A stretch of 35,636 nucleotides of DNA from Actinomadura sp. 7K507 (GTDB lineage Bacteria; Actinomycetota; Actinomycetes; Streptosporangiales; Streptosporangiaceae). A program made the translations under genes and the position numbers. The stretch covers positions 1 to 35,636 of the forward strand of contig NZ_SMKK01000082.1 of assembly GCF_004348425.1 (NCBI RefSeq), given 5' to 3'. Position 1 is the stretch's first letter. Every line of letters starts with the position of its first letter. This document shows positions 22,559-30,490 of this stretch, in pieces. The notes under the pieces are model-generated. The model was not told where the DNA came from, searched no databases, and saw only the letters and a list, made by a program, of their open reading frames with translations.

Positions 22559-23895
22559 CCGCTTTGGTGGAGCCGCGCGTGGTGTCGGGCGGGCCCGACC
22601 ACCTGGAGGAGCTGCGCGCCGACCCGATCGGCCTGATGCAGCGCGTCCGGGACGAGTGCGGCGACGTCGGCGAGTTCCAGATCGCGGGACGGCGCGTCGT
22701 GCTGCTGTCCGGCGCCGAGGCCAACGAGTTCTTCTTCCGTTCCCCCGACGAGGAACTGGACCAGGCCGAGGCGTACCCGTTCATGACGCCGATCTTCGGG
22801 GAGGGCGTGGTCTTCGACGCCACGCCCGAGCAGCGCCGCGAGGCCCTGCACAACCAGGCGCTCAAGGGCTCGTTCATGAAGGGCCACGCCGCGACGATCT
22901 CCGCCGAGGTCGACCGGATGGTCGCCGGCTGGGGCGACGAGGGCGAGATCGACCTGCTCGACTTCTTCGCCGAGCTGACCATCTACACCTCGTCGGCGTG
23001 CCTGATCGGGCGCAAGTTCCGCGAGCAGCTCGACCGCCGGTTCGCCGACCTGTACCACGACCTCGAACGCGGCACCGACGCGCTCGCCTACGTCGACCCG
23101 TACGCCGACATCGAGAGCTTCCGGCGGCGCGACAAGGCGCGGGCGGCGCTCGTCGAACTCGTCCAGGGGATCATGGACGGCCGTCCCCCGAAGCCTCCGA
23201 GAGAGGATCGCGACCTCCTCGACGTGCTCATGTCCATCAAGGACGAGGACGGGACGCACAAGTTCGACGCCGACCAGGTCACCGGCATGTTCATCTCGAT
23301 GATGTTCGCCGGGCACCACACCACGTCCGGCACCGCCGCGTGGACGCTGATCGAGCTGCTGCGCAACCCGGGCGTGCTGGACGGCGTCGTCGGCGAGCTG
23401 GACGAGCTGTACGACGACGGCCGCGAGGTGTCGTTCCAGGCGCTGCGGGCCATCCCGAACCTGGAGTCGGCGATCAAGGAGGCGCTGCGGCTGCATCCGC
23501 CGCTGATCCTGCTGCTGCGCGTCGCGCAGTCCGACCAGGAGGTGTGCGGCCACCGTATCCCGGCGGGCACGATGGTCGGCTGCAGCCTCGCCGTGTCCAA
23601 CCGCATCGAGAGCGACTTCCCCGACCCGGACGCGTTCCGGCCCGAGCGCTACGCCGTGCCCCGCGAGGAGGACGTCCTCAACCGCTGGACGTGGGTGCCG
23701 TTCGGCGCGGGACGGCACCGCTGCGTCGGCGCGAACTTCGCGATGATGCAGCTCAAGGCCATCTTCTCCGTGCTGCTGCGGGACTGGGAGTTCGAGCCCG
23801 CCCAGCCGCTTGAGACCTACCGCAACGACCACTCGAAGATGGTCGTCCAGCTCGCCCAGCCGTGCGCCGTCCGCTACCGCAGGAGGCGCAGGTGA
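22555..23895 (+). CDS. cyp51: cytochrome P450 CYP51 (sterol 14-alpha-demethylase type)
   Basis: The 446-residue P450 shows the CYP51 I-helix signature MFAGHHTTSGTAAWTLIEL, ExxR in KEALRLHPP, and the haem loop FGAGRHRCVGANFAMMQ with C390. CYP51 removes the 14-alpha methyl group of sterols such as lanosterol or obtusifoliol. Most actinomycetes make no sterols, so the natural substrate may be an environmental or other cyclic terpenoid. The following ferredoxin gene overlaps its stop, as in M. tuberculosis Rv0764c-Rv0763c. ATG 22555 overlaps the SDR stop and has GGAGGAA upstream. The C-terminus ends in several Arg residues. Confidence 0.93.
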   Translation: MTALVEPRVVSGGPDHLEELRADPIGLMQRVRDECGDVGEFQIAGRRVVLLSGAEANEFFFRSPDEELDQAEAYPFMTPIFGEGVVFDATPEQRREALHNQALKGSFMKGHAATISAEVDRMVAGWGDEGEIDLLDFFAELTIYTSSACLIGRKFREQLDRRFADLYHDLERGTDALAYVDPYADIESFRRRDKARAALVELVQGIMDGRPPKPPREDRDLLDVLMSIKDEDGTHKFDADQVTGMFISMMFAGHHTTSGTAAWTLIELLRNPGVLDGVVGELDELYDDGREVSFQALRAIPNLESAIKEALRLHPPLILLLRVAQSDQEVCGHRIPAGTMVGCSLAVSNRIESDFPDPDAFRPERYAVPREEDVLNRWTWVPFGAGRHRCVGANFAMMQLKAIFSVLLRDWEFEPAQPLETYRNDHSKMVVQLAQPCAVRYRRRRR

Positions 23896-24086
23896 GGGTC
23901 GAGGCCGACCTGGACCTGTGCCAGGGACACGCCATGTGCGAGATGGAGGCGCCGGACGTCTTCGAGGTCCCGCCCAAAGGCAAGGTCCTGATTCTGGACG
24001 ACGAGCCGCCCGAGGACATGCGCGCCGAAGTGCAGGCCGCCGTCCGCTACTGCCCCACCCAGGCCCTCAAACTGCTGGAGATGTGA
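23892..24086 (+). CDS. 3Fe-4S ferredoxin, P450 redox partner
   Basis: The 64-residue protein has cluster ligands C10, C16 and C54 in CQGHAMC and CPTQAL. Histidine 13 takes the place of the second Cys of a 4Fe-4S motif. Such His-variant ferredoxins accompany P450s in mycobacteria (Rv0763c type). AGGAGG lies just before the GTG start at 23892 and is encoded by the last codons of cyp51, so the two are co-translated. It should carry electrons to CYP51 and perhaps to the CYP123-like enzyme. No ferredoxin reductase gene is in the window. Confidence 0.93.
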   Translation: MRVEADLDLCQGHAMCEMEAPDVFEVPPKGKVLILDDEPPEDMRAEVQAAVRYCPTQALKLLEM

Positions 24087-24637
24087 TGCCCTCATTCCCC
24101 CGTGAAGAACTCGACGCGATGGTGGAGCACTGGCTGGAGGAGAACCGGCGCTGCGAGGAGGCGGGCGACTGGCGCCCGCTCGCCGACCTCTACACCGAGG
24201 ACGCCACCTACGGCTGGAACATCGGCCCCAAGCAGGACTTCATGGCCGTCGGCCGCGAGGAGATCCGCGAGATCGCGCTCGGCCTGGAGATGGGCGGCCT
24301 GGACGGCTGGACGTACCCGTACCAGAGCATCCTGATCGACGAGCGCAAGGGCGAGGTCGTCGGATTCTGGAAGCAGGTCGCCGACGCCAAGCGCCCGGAC
24401 GGGACGCCCTACGAGGTGCTCGGCATCGGCGGGTCCTGGTTCCGGTACGCGGGGAACCGGCAGTGGTCGTGGCAGCGGGACTGGTTCGACCTCGGCAACG
24501 TCACGTCGGTGTTCGTCGAGATGATGAAGGCGGAGGTGCTGTCGGAGGGGATGAAGCGGCGCCTCGACCGGGCCGCGTCCGGTGAGCCGATCCCCGGCTA
24601 CTACAGGCGGGGGGAGAGCCCCGTTCCGATCTGGTGA
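24086..24637 (+). CDS. NTF2-like/SnoaL-like protein (Rv0762c-like)
   Basis: A 183-residue protein whose middle part fits the NTF2-like fold: helix MVEHWLEENRRCEEAGDWRPLADLYTEDATYGW, then beta strands ending in SWQRDWFDLGN. Family members include isomerases and cyclases as well as non-enzymatic proteins. The C-terminal 45 residues are an extra helix and a Pro/Arg tail. It overlaps the ferredoxin stop by one base and ends the operon. The order matches Rv0762c; the alcohol dehydrogenase (adhB, Rv0761c) that follows in M. tuberculosis is missing here. Confidence 0.8.
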   Translation: MPSFPREELDAMVEHWLEENRRCEEAGDWRPLADLYTEDATYGWNIGPKQDFMAVGREEIREIALGLEMGGLDGWTYPYQSILIDERKGEVVGFWKQVADAKRPDGTPYEVLGIGGSWFRYAGNRQWSWQRDWFDLGNVTSVFVEMMKAEVLSEGMKRRLDRAASGEPIPGYYRRGESPVPIW

Positions 24638-25099
24638 TCAGATCTGGCCCTCGGGCTTCTCCGGGATCGTCGCCTTGATCGACGGGCCGAGCTCGATCAG
24701 CGCGTCCCCGGCCGGGTTGTACTTGGGCGGGACCGTCACCTCGACGTAGGCCTGCCGCGCGACCGCGGTGAAGGTGACCGGGCGGCCGGCGGGATATCCG
24801 AACCAGTCGATCCCGTTGATCGTCACGAGTTCCGACGTGGGCCGCAGCGCGGCGGGCCGCGGCACGCCGCAGCGCAGTGCGATGGCCGGCGAGCCCCAGG
24901 CGGCGGTCAGCGACGACTCCGGGGAGGTGTCGCGGCGCTCCTGCCCGCGCACCTTCTCGGGGAGCCGGAGCCCCTCGCACAGGCGCTGCGTGGCCGCGTC
25001 CGGCTGCGGCACGGGGACCTGCACGGCCCCGTCGCCGCAGGCGGTGGCCACCAGCGCCAGTCCCGCCAGAACCGGGAGAAGAAGCTTAGATGTGAACAA
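24638..25099 (-). CDS. DUF3515-type lipoprotein
   Basis: The protein of about 153 residues has a short signal sequence with lipobox ending VATAC, then a soluble domain with PVPQPDAATQRLCEGLRLPEKV and a WFGYPAGRP motif, as in actinobacterial DUF3515 proteins. I place the start at TTG 25099, 14 bases inside the preceding AsnC-type gene; an ATG at 25177 gives an Arg/Ser-rich extension that would spoil the signal. The stop abuts the stop of the NTF2-like gene exactly. Its position next to thiL is known from other actinomycetes. Function unknown. Confidence 0.75.
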   Translation of the reverse strand: MFTSKLLLPVLAGLALVATACGDGAVQVPVPQPDAATQRLCEGLRLPEKVRGQERRDTSPESSLTAAWGSPAIALRCGVPRPAALRPTSELVTINGIDWFGYPAGRPVTFTAVARQAYVEVTVPPKYNPAGDALIELGPSIKATIPEKPEGQI

Positions 25100-25319
25100 T
25101 CGGGCACGTGAGTGTGCGGGTGATCCCCTCGACCGCCTGGATCTGCGCGACGACGAGCTTGCCCAGCTCGTCGACATTGCGTGCCTCCGCTCGGACGATC
25201 ACGTCGTACGGCCCCGTGACGTCCTCCGCGAGAGTGACGCCGGATATGCCGGAGATGTGACTGGCCACGTCGGCCGCTTTGCCGACTTCGGTCTGGATGA
25301 GGATGTAGGCCTGCACCAT
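25086..25319 (-). CDS. stand-alone Lrp/AsnC ligand-binding (RAM) domain protein
   Basis: The 77-residue protein consists only of the RAM domain: VQAYILIQTEVG at the start, ISGVTLAEDVTGPYDVIVRAEA in the middle and a final beta strand. No HTH precedes it. Such proteins form octameric rings that bind amino acids; they cannot bind DNA by themselves. GGGGAGGA lies just before the ATG at 25319. It is divergent from thiL and overlaps the DUF3515 gene on the same strand, with which it is probably co-transcribed. Confidence 0.85.
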   Translation of the reverse strand: MVQAYILIQTEVGKAADVASHISGISGVTLAEDVTGPYDVIVRAEARNVDELGKLVVAQIQAVEGITRTLTCPIVHI

Positions 25320-25497
25320 CACGTCCTCCCCGGGCGGAGAATTGGCCGTCGGACGGTTCACCGTATCGTGTTACGGGCCGCCGCGGGCGGCGGGGGGAGC
25401 GCGTGCCGCGATGAGGGCGCCGGGACCTGCCGGGACCCGGGGAAGGACACCGGGAGACACGTGGGAAGACGCGGAGAAGGCACGGGAACGGCGCGAA

Positions 25498-26418
25498 ATG
25501 GGCACCATCGGCGAAGCGGGCGAGTTCGGGTTGATCGCCCGGTTGACGCGGCGGCTGCCGCAGGGGCGTGACATCCTTCTCGGCCCGGGTGACGACGCCG
25601 CCGTGATCGCCGCCCCGGACCGGCGCGTCGTCGCCACCACCGACCTGCTCGTGGAGGGCAGGCACTTCCGCCGCGACTGGTGCGGCCCGTACGACATCGG
25701 ACGCAAGGCCGCCGCGCAGAACCTCGCCGACGTCGTCGCCATGGGCGCCCGTCCCACGGCGCTGCTGGTCGGGTTCGCCGCCCCGCCCGCCACCGCCGTG
25801 GACTGGGCCGAGCGCCTCTACGACGGGCTCGCCGACGAATGCCGCGAGGCGGGCGCGTCCGTCGCCGGCGGTGACGTCGTCGCGGCCCCGGAGGTCACCC
25901 TCGCCGTCACCGCGCTCGGCGATCTCGGCGGCGCGGAACCGCTCACGCGCTCTGGGGCGCGTCCCGGCGACATCGTGGCGGTCCGGGGGCGGCTCGGCCA
26001 CGCCGCGGCCGGCCTGGCGCTTCTCAGCGAGGGCAGGGACGGCCCCGCCGAACTGATCGCGGCCTACCGCCGTCCAGAACCCCCGTACGCGGCGGGGGAG
26101 GAGGCGCGTTCCCGCGGTGCCACCGCGCTGCTGGACGTGAGCGACGGCCTCGTCCAGGACCTCGGGCACATCGCCGCCGCCGGCGGGGTCGGGATCGAGA
26201 TCGACTCCTCGGCCGTGCCCGTGCCGGAGATCCTCGGGCCGTCCGGGCCGGTCTACGCGCTCACGGGCGGCGAAGACCACGCGTTCGCCGGAACTTTCCC
26301 TCCGGACGCCGTGCTGCCCCCATCCTGGAAACGGATCGGGGTCGTCGCCGAGGGGACGGGAGTGCGCGTGGACGGGCGTGAGCCGCCGACCGGCGGATGG
26401 GACCACTTCCGGGCGTGA
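25498..26418 (+). CDS. thiL: thiamine-monophosphate kinase
   Basis: ThiL phosphorylates thiamine monophosphate to the active diphosphate. The 306-residue protein has GEFGLIARL at the N-terminus, GPGDDAAVI, TTDLLVEGRHF, NLADVVAMGARP, GGDVVAAPE and LLDVSDGLVQDLGH, all typical of the PurM-like kinase family. I chose ATG 25498, which places the conserved GE-GEF motif normally; earlier in-frame ATGs at 25342 and 25411 only add Gly/Arg/Ala-rich residues. No strong ribosome site is visible. It is followed by a separate promoter for the next gene. Confidence 0.93.
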   Translation: MGTIGEAGEFGLIARLTRRLPQGRDILLGPGDDAAVIAAPDRRVVATTDLLVEGRHFRRDWCGPYDIGRKAAAQNLADVVAMGARPTALLVGFAAPPATAVDWAERLYDGLADECREAGASVAGGDVVAAPEVTLAVTALGDLGGAEPLTRSGARPGDIVAVRGRLGHAAAGLALLSEGRDGPAELIAAYRRPEPPYAAGEEARSRGATALLDVSDGLVQDLGHIAAAGGVGIEIDSSAVPVPEILGPSGPVYALTGGEDHAFAGTFPPDAVLPPSWKRIGVVAEGTGVRVDGREPPTGGWDHFRA

Positions 26419-26466
26419 ACGCGGCGTGCACGGAGCGCGTACGACTGTAAGCGTTGACGGATCCTG

Positions 26467-26496
26467 TAGGCATGTTTGGTAGGGGTTTGGTATACA
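26467..26496 (+). promoter_or_regulatory. candidate promoter of the CBM2-like gene
   Basis: TAGGCA (26467-26472) and TATACA (26491-26496) are separated by 18 bases. The -10 is a good match and stands out in this GC-rich sequence. An additional TTGACG lies at 26454-26459. The ribosome site GAAGAGGG (26507-26514) comes directly before the ATG. Confidence 0.45.
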
Positions 26497-26519
26497 TCCT
26501 GTGATCGAAGAGGGATGGG

Positions 26520-27371
26520 ATGGGACGACACAGCAGGGTTGAGCAACCGGACGAAGACCCCCTACCGGGCGCCAGTGCGTCCCAGGGGCCGTTCTACGAG
26601 GCTCCGCCCGGCAGGCCGTACGACGACTTCTCGGGGCCGACCGACGACCGGGTCTACGTGTCGCCGCACGACCGCGTCCCCACCGGCCCTCCGCCCGGTG
26701 CGGACCGCCAGCACGGTCCCCCCGGACGCCGCGTGTTCGAACCGCTCCCGGGCGACTATCCCGGTGACTATCCAGGGGCTCCCGGCGCCTACTTCGCCGC
26801 CGCTCCCGACCGGCCTCCCGACCGGGCGGCGACCGAGTCCCGCGCCGGCGGCTCCGGTGGACGCAAACGGCTCGGGTTCCTCTCCGCGCTCCCCGTCCCC
26901 CTGATGCCGATCCTCGCGCTCGTCATCGCCGTCGGGATCGTCTCCTACGCGCTCAGCACCCAGCAGATATCCCTCAACTTCGCCGGCGGCGCACCGCAGC
27001 GGACGCAGACCGACCAGCGTGACAGCCAGGTCTCCCAGCGCGGTCCGGGCGAGCGCGAGGGCCGCGGCGACGGCCTCGTCGTCGCGTTCCGGGTCGCCTC
27101 CAAGAGTCCCGGCGGATTCAAGGCCACCGCCACGATCGCCAACAAGGGGTCGCAACCGGTCGGCAAGTGGGCGCTCGCGTTCAAGATCCCGTCCGCCTCG
27201 GTCACCGCGGTCAGCGGCGCCGCCGTCGTCCGGACCGGCGAGACCGCGTTCGTCCGCGGCCGCACCGGGATCGCGCCCGGCCAGACCGTGCGGATCGTCT
27301 TCGCCGCGCAGGGGACCGCGGCCGGCCCCTCGTCGTGCGTCCTGAACAGCAGGCCCTGCGCCATCGTCTGA
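26520..27371 (+). CDS. membrane-anchored protein with CBM2-like C-terminal domain
   Basis: The 283-residue protein has a Pro/Asp/Tyr-rich cytoplasmic N-terminus of about 120 residues (with a GDYPGDYPGAPG repeat), one membrane helix (about 125-146) and an outside part. The last 95 residues (VAFRVASKSPGGFKATATIANKG to the C-terminal Cys pair) resemble a family 2 carbohydrate-binding module: Trp in VGKWALAF, strand pattern and a disulfide-like CVLNSRPC. Only one of the usual surface aromatic residues is seen, so sugar binding is doubtful. It lies between thiL and thiD, 57 bases before thiD. The function is unknown. Confidence 0.75.
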   Translation: MGRHSRVEQPDEDPLPGASASQGPFYEAPPGRPYDDFSGPTDDRVYVSPHDRVPTGPPPGADRQHGPPGRRVFEPLPGDYPGDYPGAPGAYFAAAPDRPPDRAATESRAGGSGGRKRLGFLSALPVPLMPILALVIAVGIVSYALSTQQISLNFAGGAPQRTQTDQRDSQVSQRGPGEREGRGDGLVVAFRVASKSPGGFKATATIANKGSQPVGKWALAFKIPSASVTAVSGAAVVRTGETAFVRGRTGIAPGQTVRIVFAAQGTAAGPSSCVLNSRPCAIV

Positions 27372-27427
27372 ACGGCGCCGTCCCCTGGAATCGGCCCGAT
27401 CCCTCAGACCAGCATAAAGTGGACGGC

Positions 27428-28240
27428 ATGACGCGCGCCCCCTCCACACCCCAGGCCCCGCCCCTCGTGCTCACCGTCGCGGGCTCCGACTCCGGCGGCG
27501 GCGCCGGAATCCAGGCGGACCTGAAGACCATGCTTGCCCTCGGCGTCCACGGGATGAGCGTCATCGCCGCCGTCACCGCGCAGAACTCCCTCGGCGTCCA
27601 GGGCTACTGGGAGCTGCCGCCCGAGGCGGTGCGCGCCCAGCTCGACTCCGTGCTGGCCGACATCGGCGTCCACGCGATCAAGACGGGGATGCTCGCGTCC
27701 ACGGTCCTCGTCGAGACCGTCGCCGAGGCCCTCGCCGGCTCCGGCGCGCCCGCCGTCGTCGACCCCGTGGGCGTCTCCAAGCACGGCGATCCGCTCCTCG
27801 CCCCCGACGCCGTCCACGCGGTCCGCTCGGCCCTGCTGCCGGCCGCGACCGTCGTCACACCGAATCTCTACGAGGTGGAGCAGCTCACCGGCGTCAAGGT
27901 GGTGCAGGAGGCGGGCATGCGCGAGGCGGCCGAGGCCGTCAAGGCACTCGGCCCGCAGTGGGTCCTGATCAAGGGCGGGCACCTGCCCGGCGAGCCCGCC
28001 GACCTGCTGTTCGACGGCGAGCGCGAGCACCGCTTCAGCGCGACCAGGCACGACAACCGGCACACCCACGGCACCGGCTGCACGCTCGCGTCGGCGATCG
28101 CGTCCCATCTGGCGCTGGGCGAGGACGTCCCCGCGGCCGTCGCGAAGGCGAAGGAGTACGTGACCGGCGCGATCGCCGCGGGCTTCCCGCTGGGCGCCGG
28201 CATCGGCCCCGTCGACCACGCCTGGCGGCACCGCACCTGA
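27428..28240 (+). CDS. thiD: hydroxymethylpyrimidine (phosphate) kinase
   Basis: ThiD phosphorylates HMP and HMP-P for thiamine biosynthesis. The 270-residue ribokinase-fold protein has AGSDSGGGAGIQADLKT at the N-terminus, IKTGML, VVDPV, TPNLYE, LIKGGH and the C-terminal HGTGCTLASAIA (anion hole and catalytic Asp/Cys region). It is complete. Together with thiL it forms a thiamine-related stretch. It is convergent with rpmB and shares a terminator. Confidence 0.96.
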   Translation: MTRAPSTPQAPPLVLTVAGSDSGGGAGIQADLKTMLALGVHGMSVIAAVTAQNSLGVQGYWELPPEAVRAQLDSVLADIGVHAIKTGMLASTVLVETVAEALAGSGAPAVVDPVGVSKHGDPLLAPDAVHAVRSALLPAATVVTPNLYEVEQLTGVKVVQEAGMREAAEAVKALGPQWVLIKGGHLPGEPADLLFDGEREHRFSATRHDNRHTHGTGCTLASAIASHLALGEDVPAAVAKAKEYVTGAIAAGFPLGAGIGPVDHAWRHRT

Positions 28241-28267
28241 GACACGCCCGCACCCGTACACACGAAA

Positions 28268-28299
28268 GCCGGCTCACCGGACGACACCGATGAGCCGGC
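28268..28299. terminator. bidirectional terminator between thiD and rpmB
   Basis: A 9-bp stem GCCGGCTCA/TGAGCCGGC (28268-28276 and 28291-28299), with three more inner pairs, lies midway between the convergent stops of thiD and rpmB. Confidence 0.8.
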
Positions 28300-28321
28300 C
28301 GAAGCCCCGCCCGGTCCGGAC

Positions 28322-28516
28322 TCAGACCGTGGGCTTGACGACCTTGCCGGCCTTGATGCAGGACGTGCAGGCGTTGATCCGCTTGGTGCTGCCGTTCACG
28401 ACGGCGCGCACGCGCTGGATGTTGGGGTTCCAGCGGCGCGGGGTGCGGCGGTGCGAGTGGGAGACGCGCATGCCGAAACCGGGTCCCTTGCCGCAGACGT
28501 CGCAGACGGAAGCCAC
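28322..28516 (-). CDS. rpmB: 50S ribosomal protein L28
   Basis: The 64-residue protein shows the L28 sequence CDVCGKGPGFG, SHSHRRTPRRWNPNIQRVR and CTSC. The four cysteines (C5, C8, C50, C53) make it the zinc-binding C+ form. Actinomycetes often also hold a C- copy expressed under zinc shortage, which is not in this window. The GTG start at 28516 gives the normal N-terminus and has GGAG upstream. It is divergent from the DAK2 gene. Confidence 0.96.
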   Translation of the reverse strand: MASVCDVCGKGPGFGMRVSHSHRRTPRRWNPNIQRVRAVVNGSTKRINACTSCIKAGKVVKPTV

Positions 28517-28744
28517 GGGAAACTCCAAGTGGTGTCGATGCTCTGACAGGAGCGCCACCCGATGCCGCCGAAGAGCGGGCCGGGCATGATGGGTGCTCAC
28601 CGATAACGCCCCGGACGAGGCGCACGGATCAGACTAGCCGACAGCCCACCGCGTACGCGAATCACGCCGCCGCCCGCCCGGCTTCCCGGAACCGCCCGCC
28701 GCGCGGTACAGAAGAGGTGCTGGACGGCGAGAGAGGGCGGGTCC

Positions 28745-30388
28745 GTGGACGAACTCCTTGACGGGGCGGCTGTACGGCGGTGGTGCAGGTTCGCGGGTGA
28801 GGCGCTGGGGCGGGTCCGGGTGGAGATCGACGCGCTCAACGTGTTCCCCGTCCCGGACGGGGACACCGGGACCAACCTGCACCTGACCGTGATCGCCGCG
28901 GCCGACGCGCTGGACGAGCTGCCGGCCACCGCGGACACGGCCCGGGTCTGGCGGGCGCTGGCGCAGGGCGCGCTGCTCGGCGCGCGCGGCAACTCCGGGG
29001 TGATCCTCAGCCAGGTGTTCCGGGGGCTCGCGGACGTCCTCGGCCCCTTGGAGGCGCCGCCGGACGGCGCGACGCTCGCCAGGGCCCTGGACCACGCGTC
29101 CGGCCTGGCCCACGACGCCGTGGAGCATCCCGTCGAGGGGACGATCCTGAGCGTCCTCGCGGACGCCGCCGCGGCCTGTGCGTCCGGACCGTCCGGAACC
29201 GGGCTCGCCGAAACGGTGCGCGCCGCCGCCGGCGGGGCCCGGCGGGCCCTGCGCCGCACCACCGGGCAGCTCGACGTGCTGGCCCGCAGCGGAGTCGTCG
29301 ACGCGGGCGCGGCCGGGCTCTGCGTGGTGCTCGACGTCCTCGCCGCCGTGATCACCGAGGAGTTTCCGGAGCGTTACGAGATCCCCGCCCGCGCCGGCGC
29401 GACACCGGCGCCCGCGCAGGAGCATCCGGAACCGCACGGGTCCGGCCACCACGGACCCGGCCACCACGGGCCCGGCCACCACGGGCCCGGCTACGAGGTC
29501 ATGTACCTGCTGGACGCGGCGGACTGCGCCGTCCACGCCCTCAGGGAGACGCTCGACGGCCTCGGAGACTCGCTCGTCGTGGTGGGCGGCGACGGCCTGT
29601 GGAACGTCCACGTCCATGTGGACGACGCCGGGGCGGCGATCGAGGCGGGCATGGCCGCCGGACGCCCGCACCGGATCCGCGTCACCTGCCTGCACGCAGG
29701 CGACGGCGAGCGTCCGCACGCGCCGCACACCGGCCGCGCGGTGATCGCCGTCACCGCCGCGGGCGGGCTGGCCGCGCTGTTCGAGGAGTGCGGCGCCCGG
29801 GTCGTCCGGCGGGAACCGGGCGCGGTGCCGCCGCTCGCGGTACTGGCGGAGGCGATCCTCGCGGCGGGCGACGAGGTGACCGTCCTGCCGAACGAACCCG
29901 AGGTCCTCTCGCTCGCCGAGGCCGCCGCAGAGCGCGCGCGGGACGGCGGCGCCCGGATCGAGGTGGTGCCGACGAAGGCGTCCGTCCAGGGAATGGCGGC
30001 GCTCGCCGTGCACGACCCGCTGCGCCGCTTCGGCGAGGACGTCATCGAGATGACCCGCGCCGCCGGCGCCACCCGTTTCGGCCACCTGGAGGTCGCCGGG
30101 CAGGAGGCGGTCACGAGCGTCGGCCTCTGCCGGCCCGGCGACGTCCTCGGCCTGATCGAGGGCGACGTCGTCACGATCGGCGCGGACGTCACCGAGGTCG
30201 CCCGGCACCTCGTGGACCGGATGCTGGCCGGCGGCGGAGAACTCGTCACGCTGATCGCGGGCGCCCACGCGCCCCCCGCCCTCGCCGGAACCCTCGAAGA
30301 GCACCTGCGGGTCGGGCGACCCGATGTGGAGGTCGGCGTCTACGCCGGCGGCCAGGAGCGATATCCGCTGCTCATCGGCGTTGAATGA
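28745..30388 (+). CDS. DAK2-domain protein, FakA/YloV type (fatty acid kinase-like)
   Basis: The 547-residue protein has an N-terminal DhaL/DAK2 ATP-binding domain (about 1-200): NVFPVPDGDTGTN with metal-binding Asp residues, LLGARGNSGVILSQ and SGVVDAGAAGL. After a His/Gly/Pro linker comes the FakA-type middle and C-terminal part (YEVMYLLDA, NVHVHVDD, TKASVQGMAAL). FakA phosphorylates fatty acids presented by FakB; no FakB gene is seen nearby. In other bacteria it also stands next to rpmB and recG, as here. The GTG start at 28745 has GAGAGGG upstream. Confidence 0.9.
   Translation: MDELLDGAAVRRWCRFAGEALGRVRVEIDALNVFPVPDGDTGTNLHLTVIAAADALDELPATADTARVWRALAQGALLGARGNSGVILSQVFRGLADVLGPLEAPPDGATLARALDHASGLAHDAVEHPVEGTILSVLADAAAACASGPSGTGLAETVRAAAGGARRALRRTTGQLDVLARSGVVDAGAAGLCVVLDVLAAVITEEFPERYEIPARAGATPAPAQEHPEPHGSGHHGPGHHGPGHHGPGYEVMYLLDAADCAVHALRETLDGLGDSLVVVGGDGLWNVHVHVDDAGAAIEAGMAAGRPHRIRVTCLHAGDGERPHAPHTGRAVIAVTAAGGLAALFEECGARVVRREPGAVPPLAVLAEAILAAGDEVTVLPNEPEVLSLAEAAAERARDGGARIEVVPTKASVQGMAALAVHDPLRRFGEDVIEMTRAAGATRFGHLEVAGQEAVTSVGLCRPGDVLGLIEGDVVTIGADVTEVARHLVDRMLAGGGELVTLIAGAHAPPALAGTLEEHLRVGRPDVEVGVYAGGQERYPLLIGVE
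29444..29488 (+). repeat. three tandem 15-bp repeats encoding GHHGP
   Basis: The unit GGCCACCACGGGCCC is repeated three times (first copy with GGACCC), in frame within the DAK2 gene. It encodes GHHGPGHHGPGHHGPG in the linker between the two domains. The repeat number may vary between strains by slippage. Confidence 0.95.
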
Positions 30389-30453
30389 ACGTCCCTCATC
30401 CGGCCTGCCGCTGGCACCGGCACTGGTGCAGGGCCGGGGATGAAAGACGTTCA
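30386..30453 (+). terminator. large imperfect hairpin behind the DAK2 gene
   Basis: TGAACGT (30386-30392, including the stop codon) pairs with ACGTTCA (30447-30453). Inside, CATCC/GGATG, GGCC/GGCC and TGC/GCA continue the stem with small bulges. It probably separates DAK2 transcription from recG, which starts 38 bases later. Confidence 0.6.
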
Positions 30454-30490
30454 GTGATTCCCGTCGCCGGCATGGGCTAGAAAAGACTGC

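Noticed and set aside
28517..28744. Upstream start of rpmB at 28600
   Set aside because: It adds 28 His/Arg-rich residues absent from L28; GTG 28516 gives the usual start with a ribosome site. The rest of the gap holds only weak promoter-like boxes for the divergent genes.
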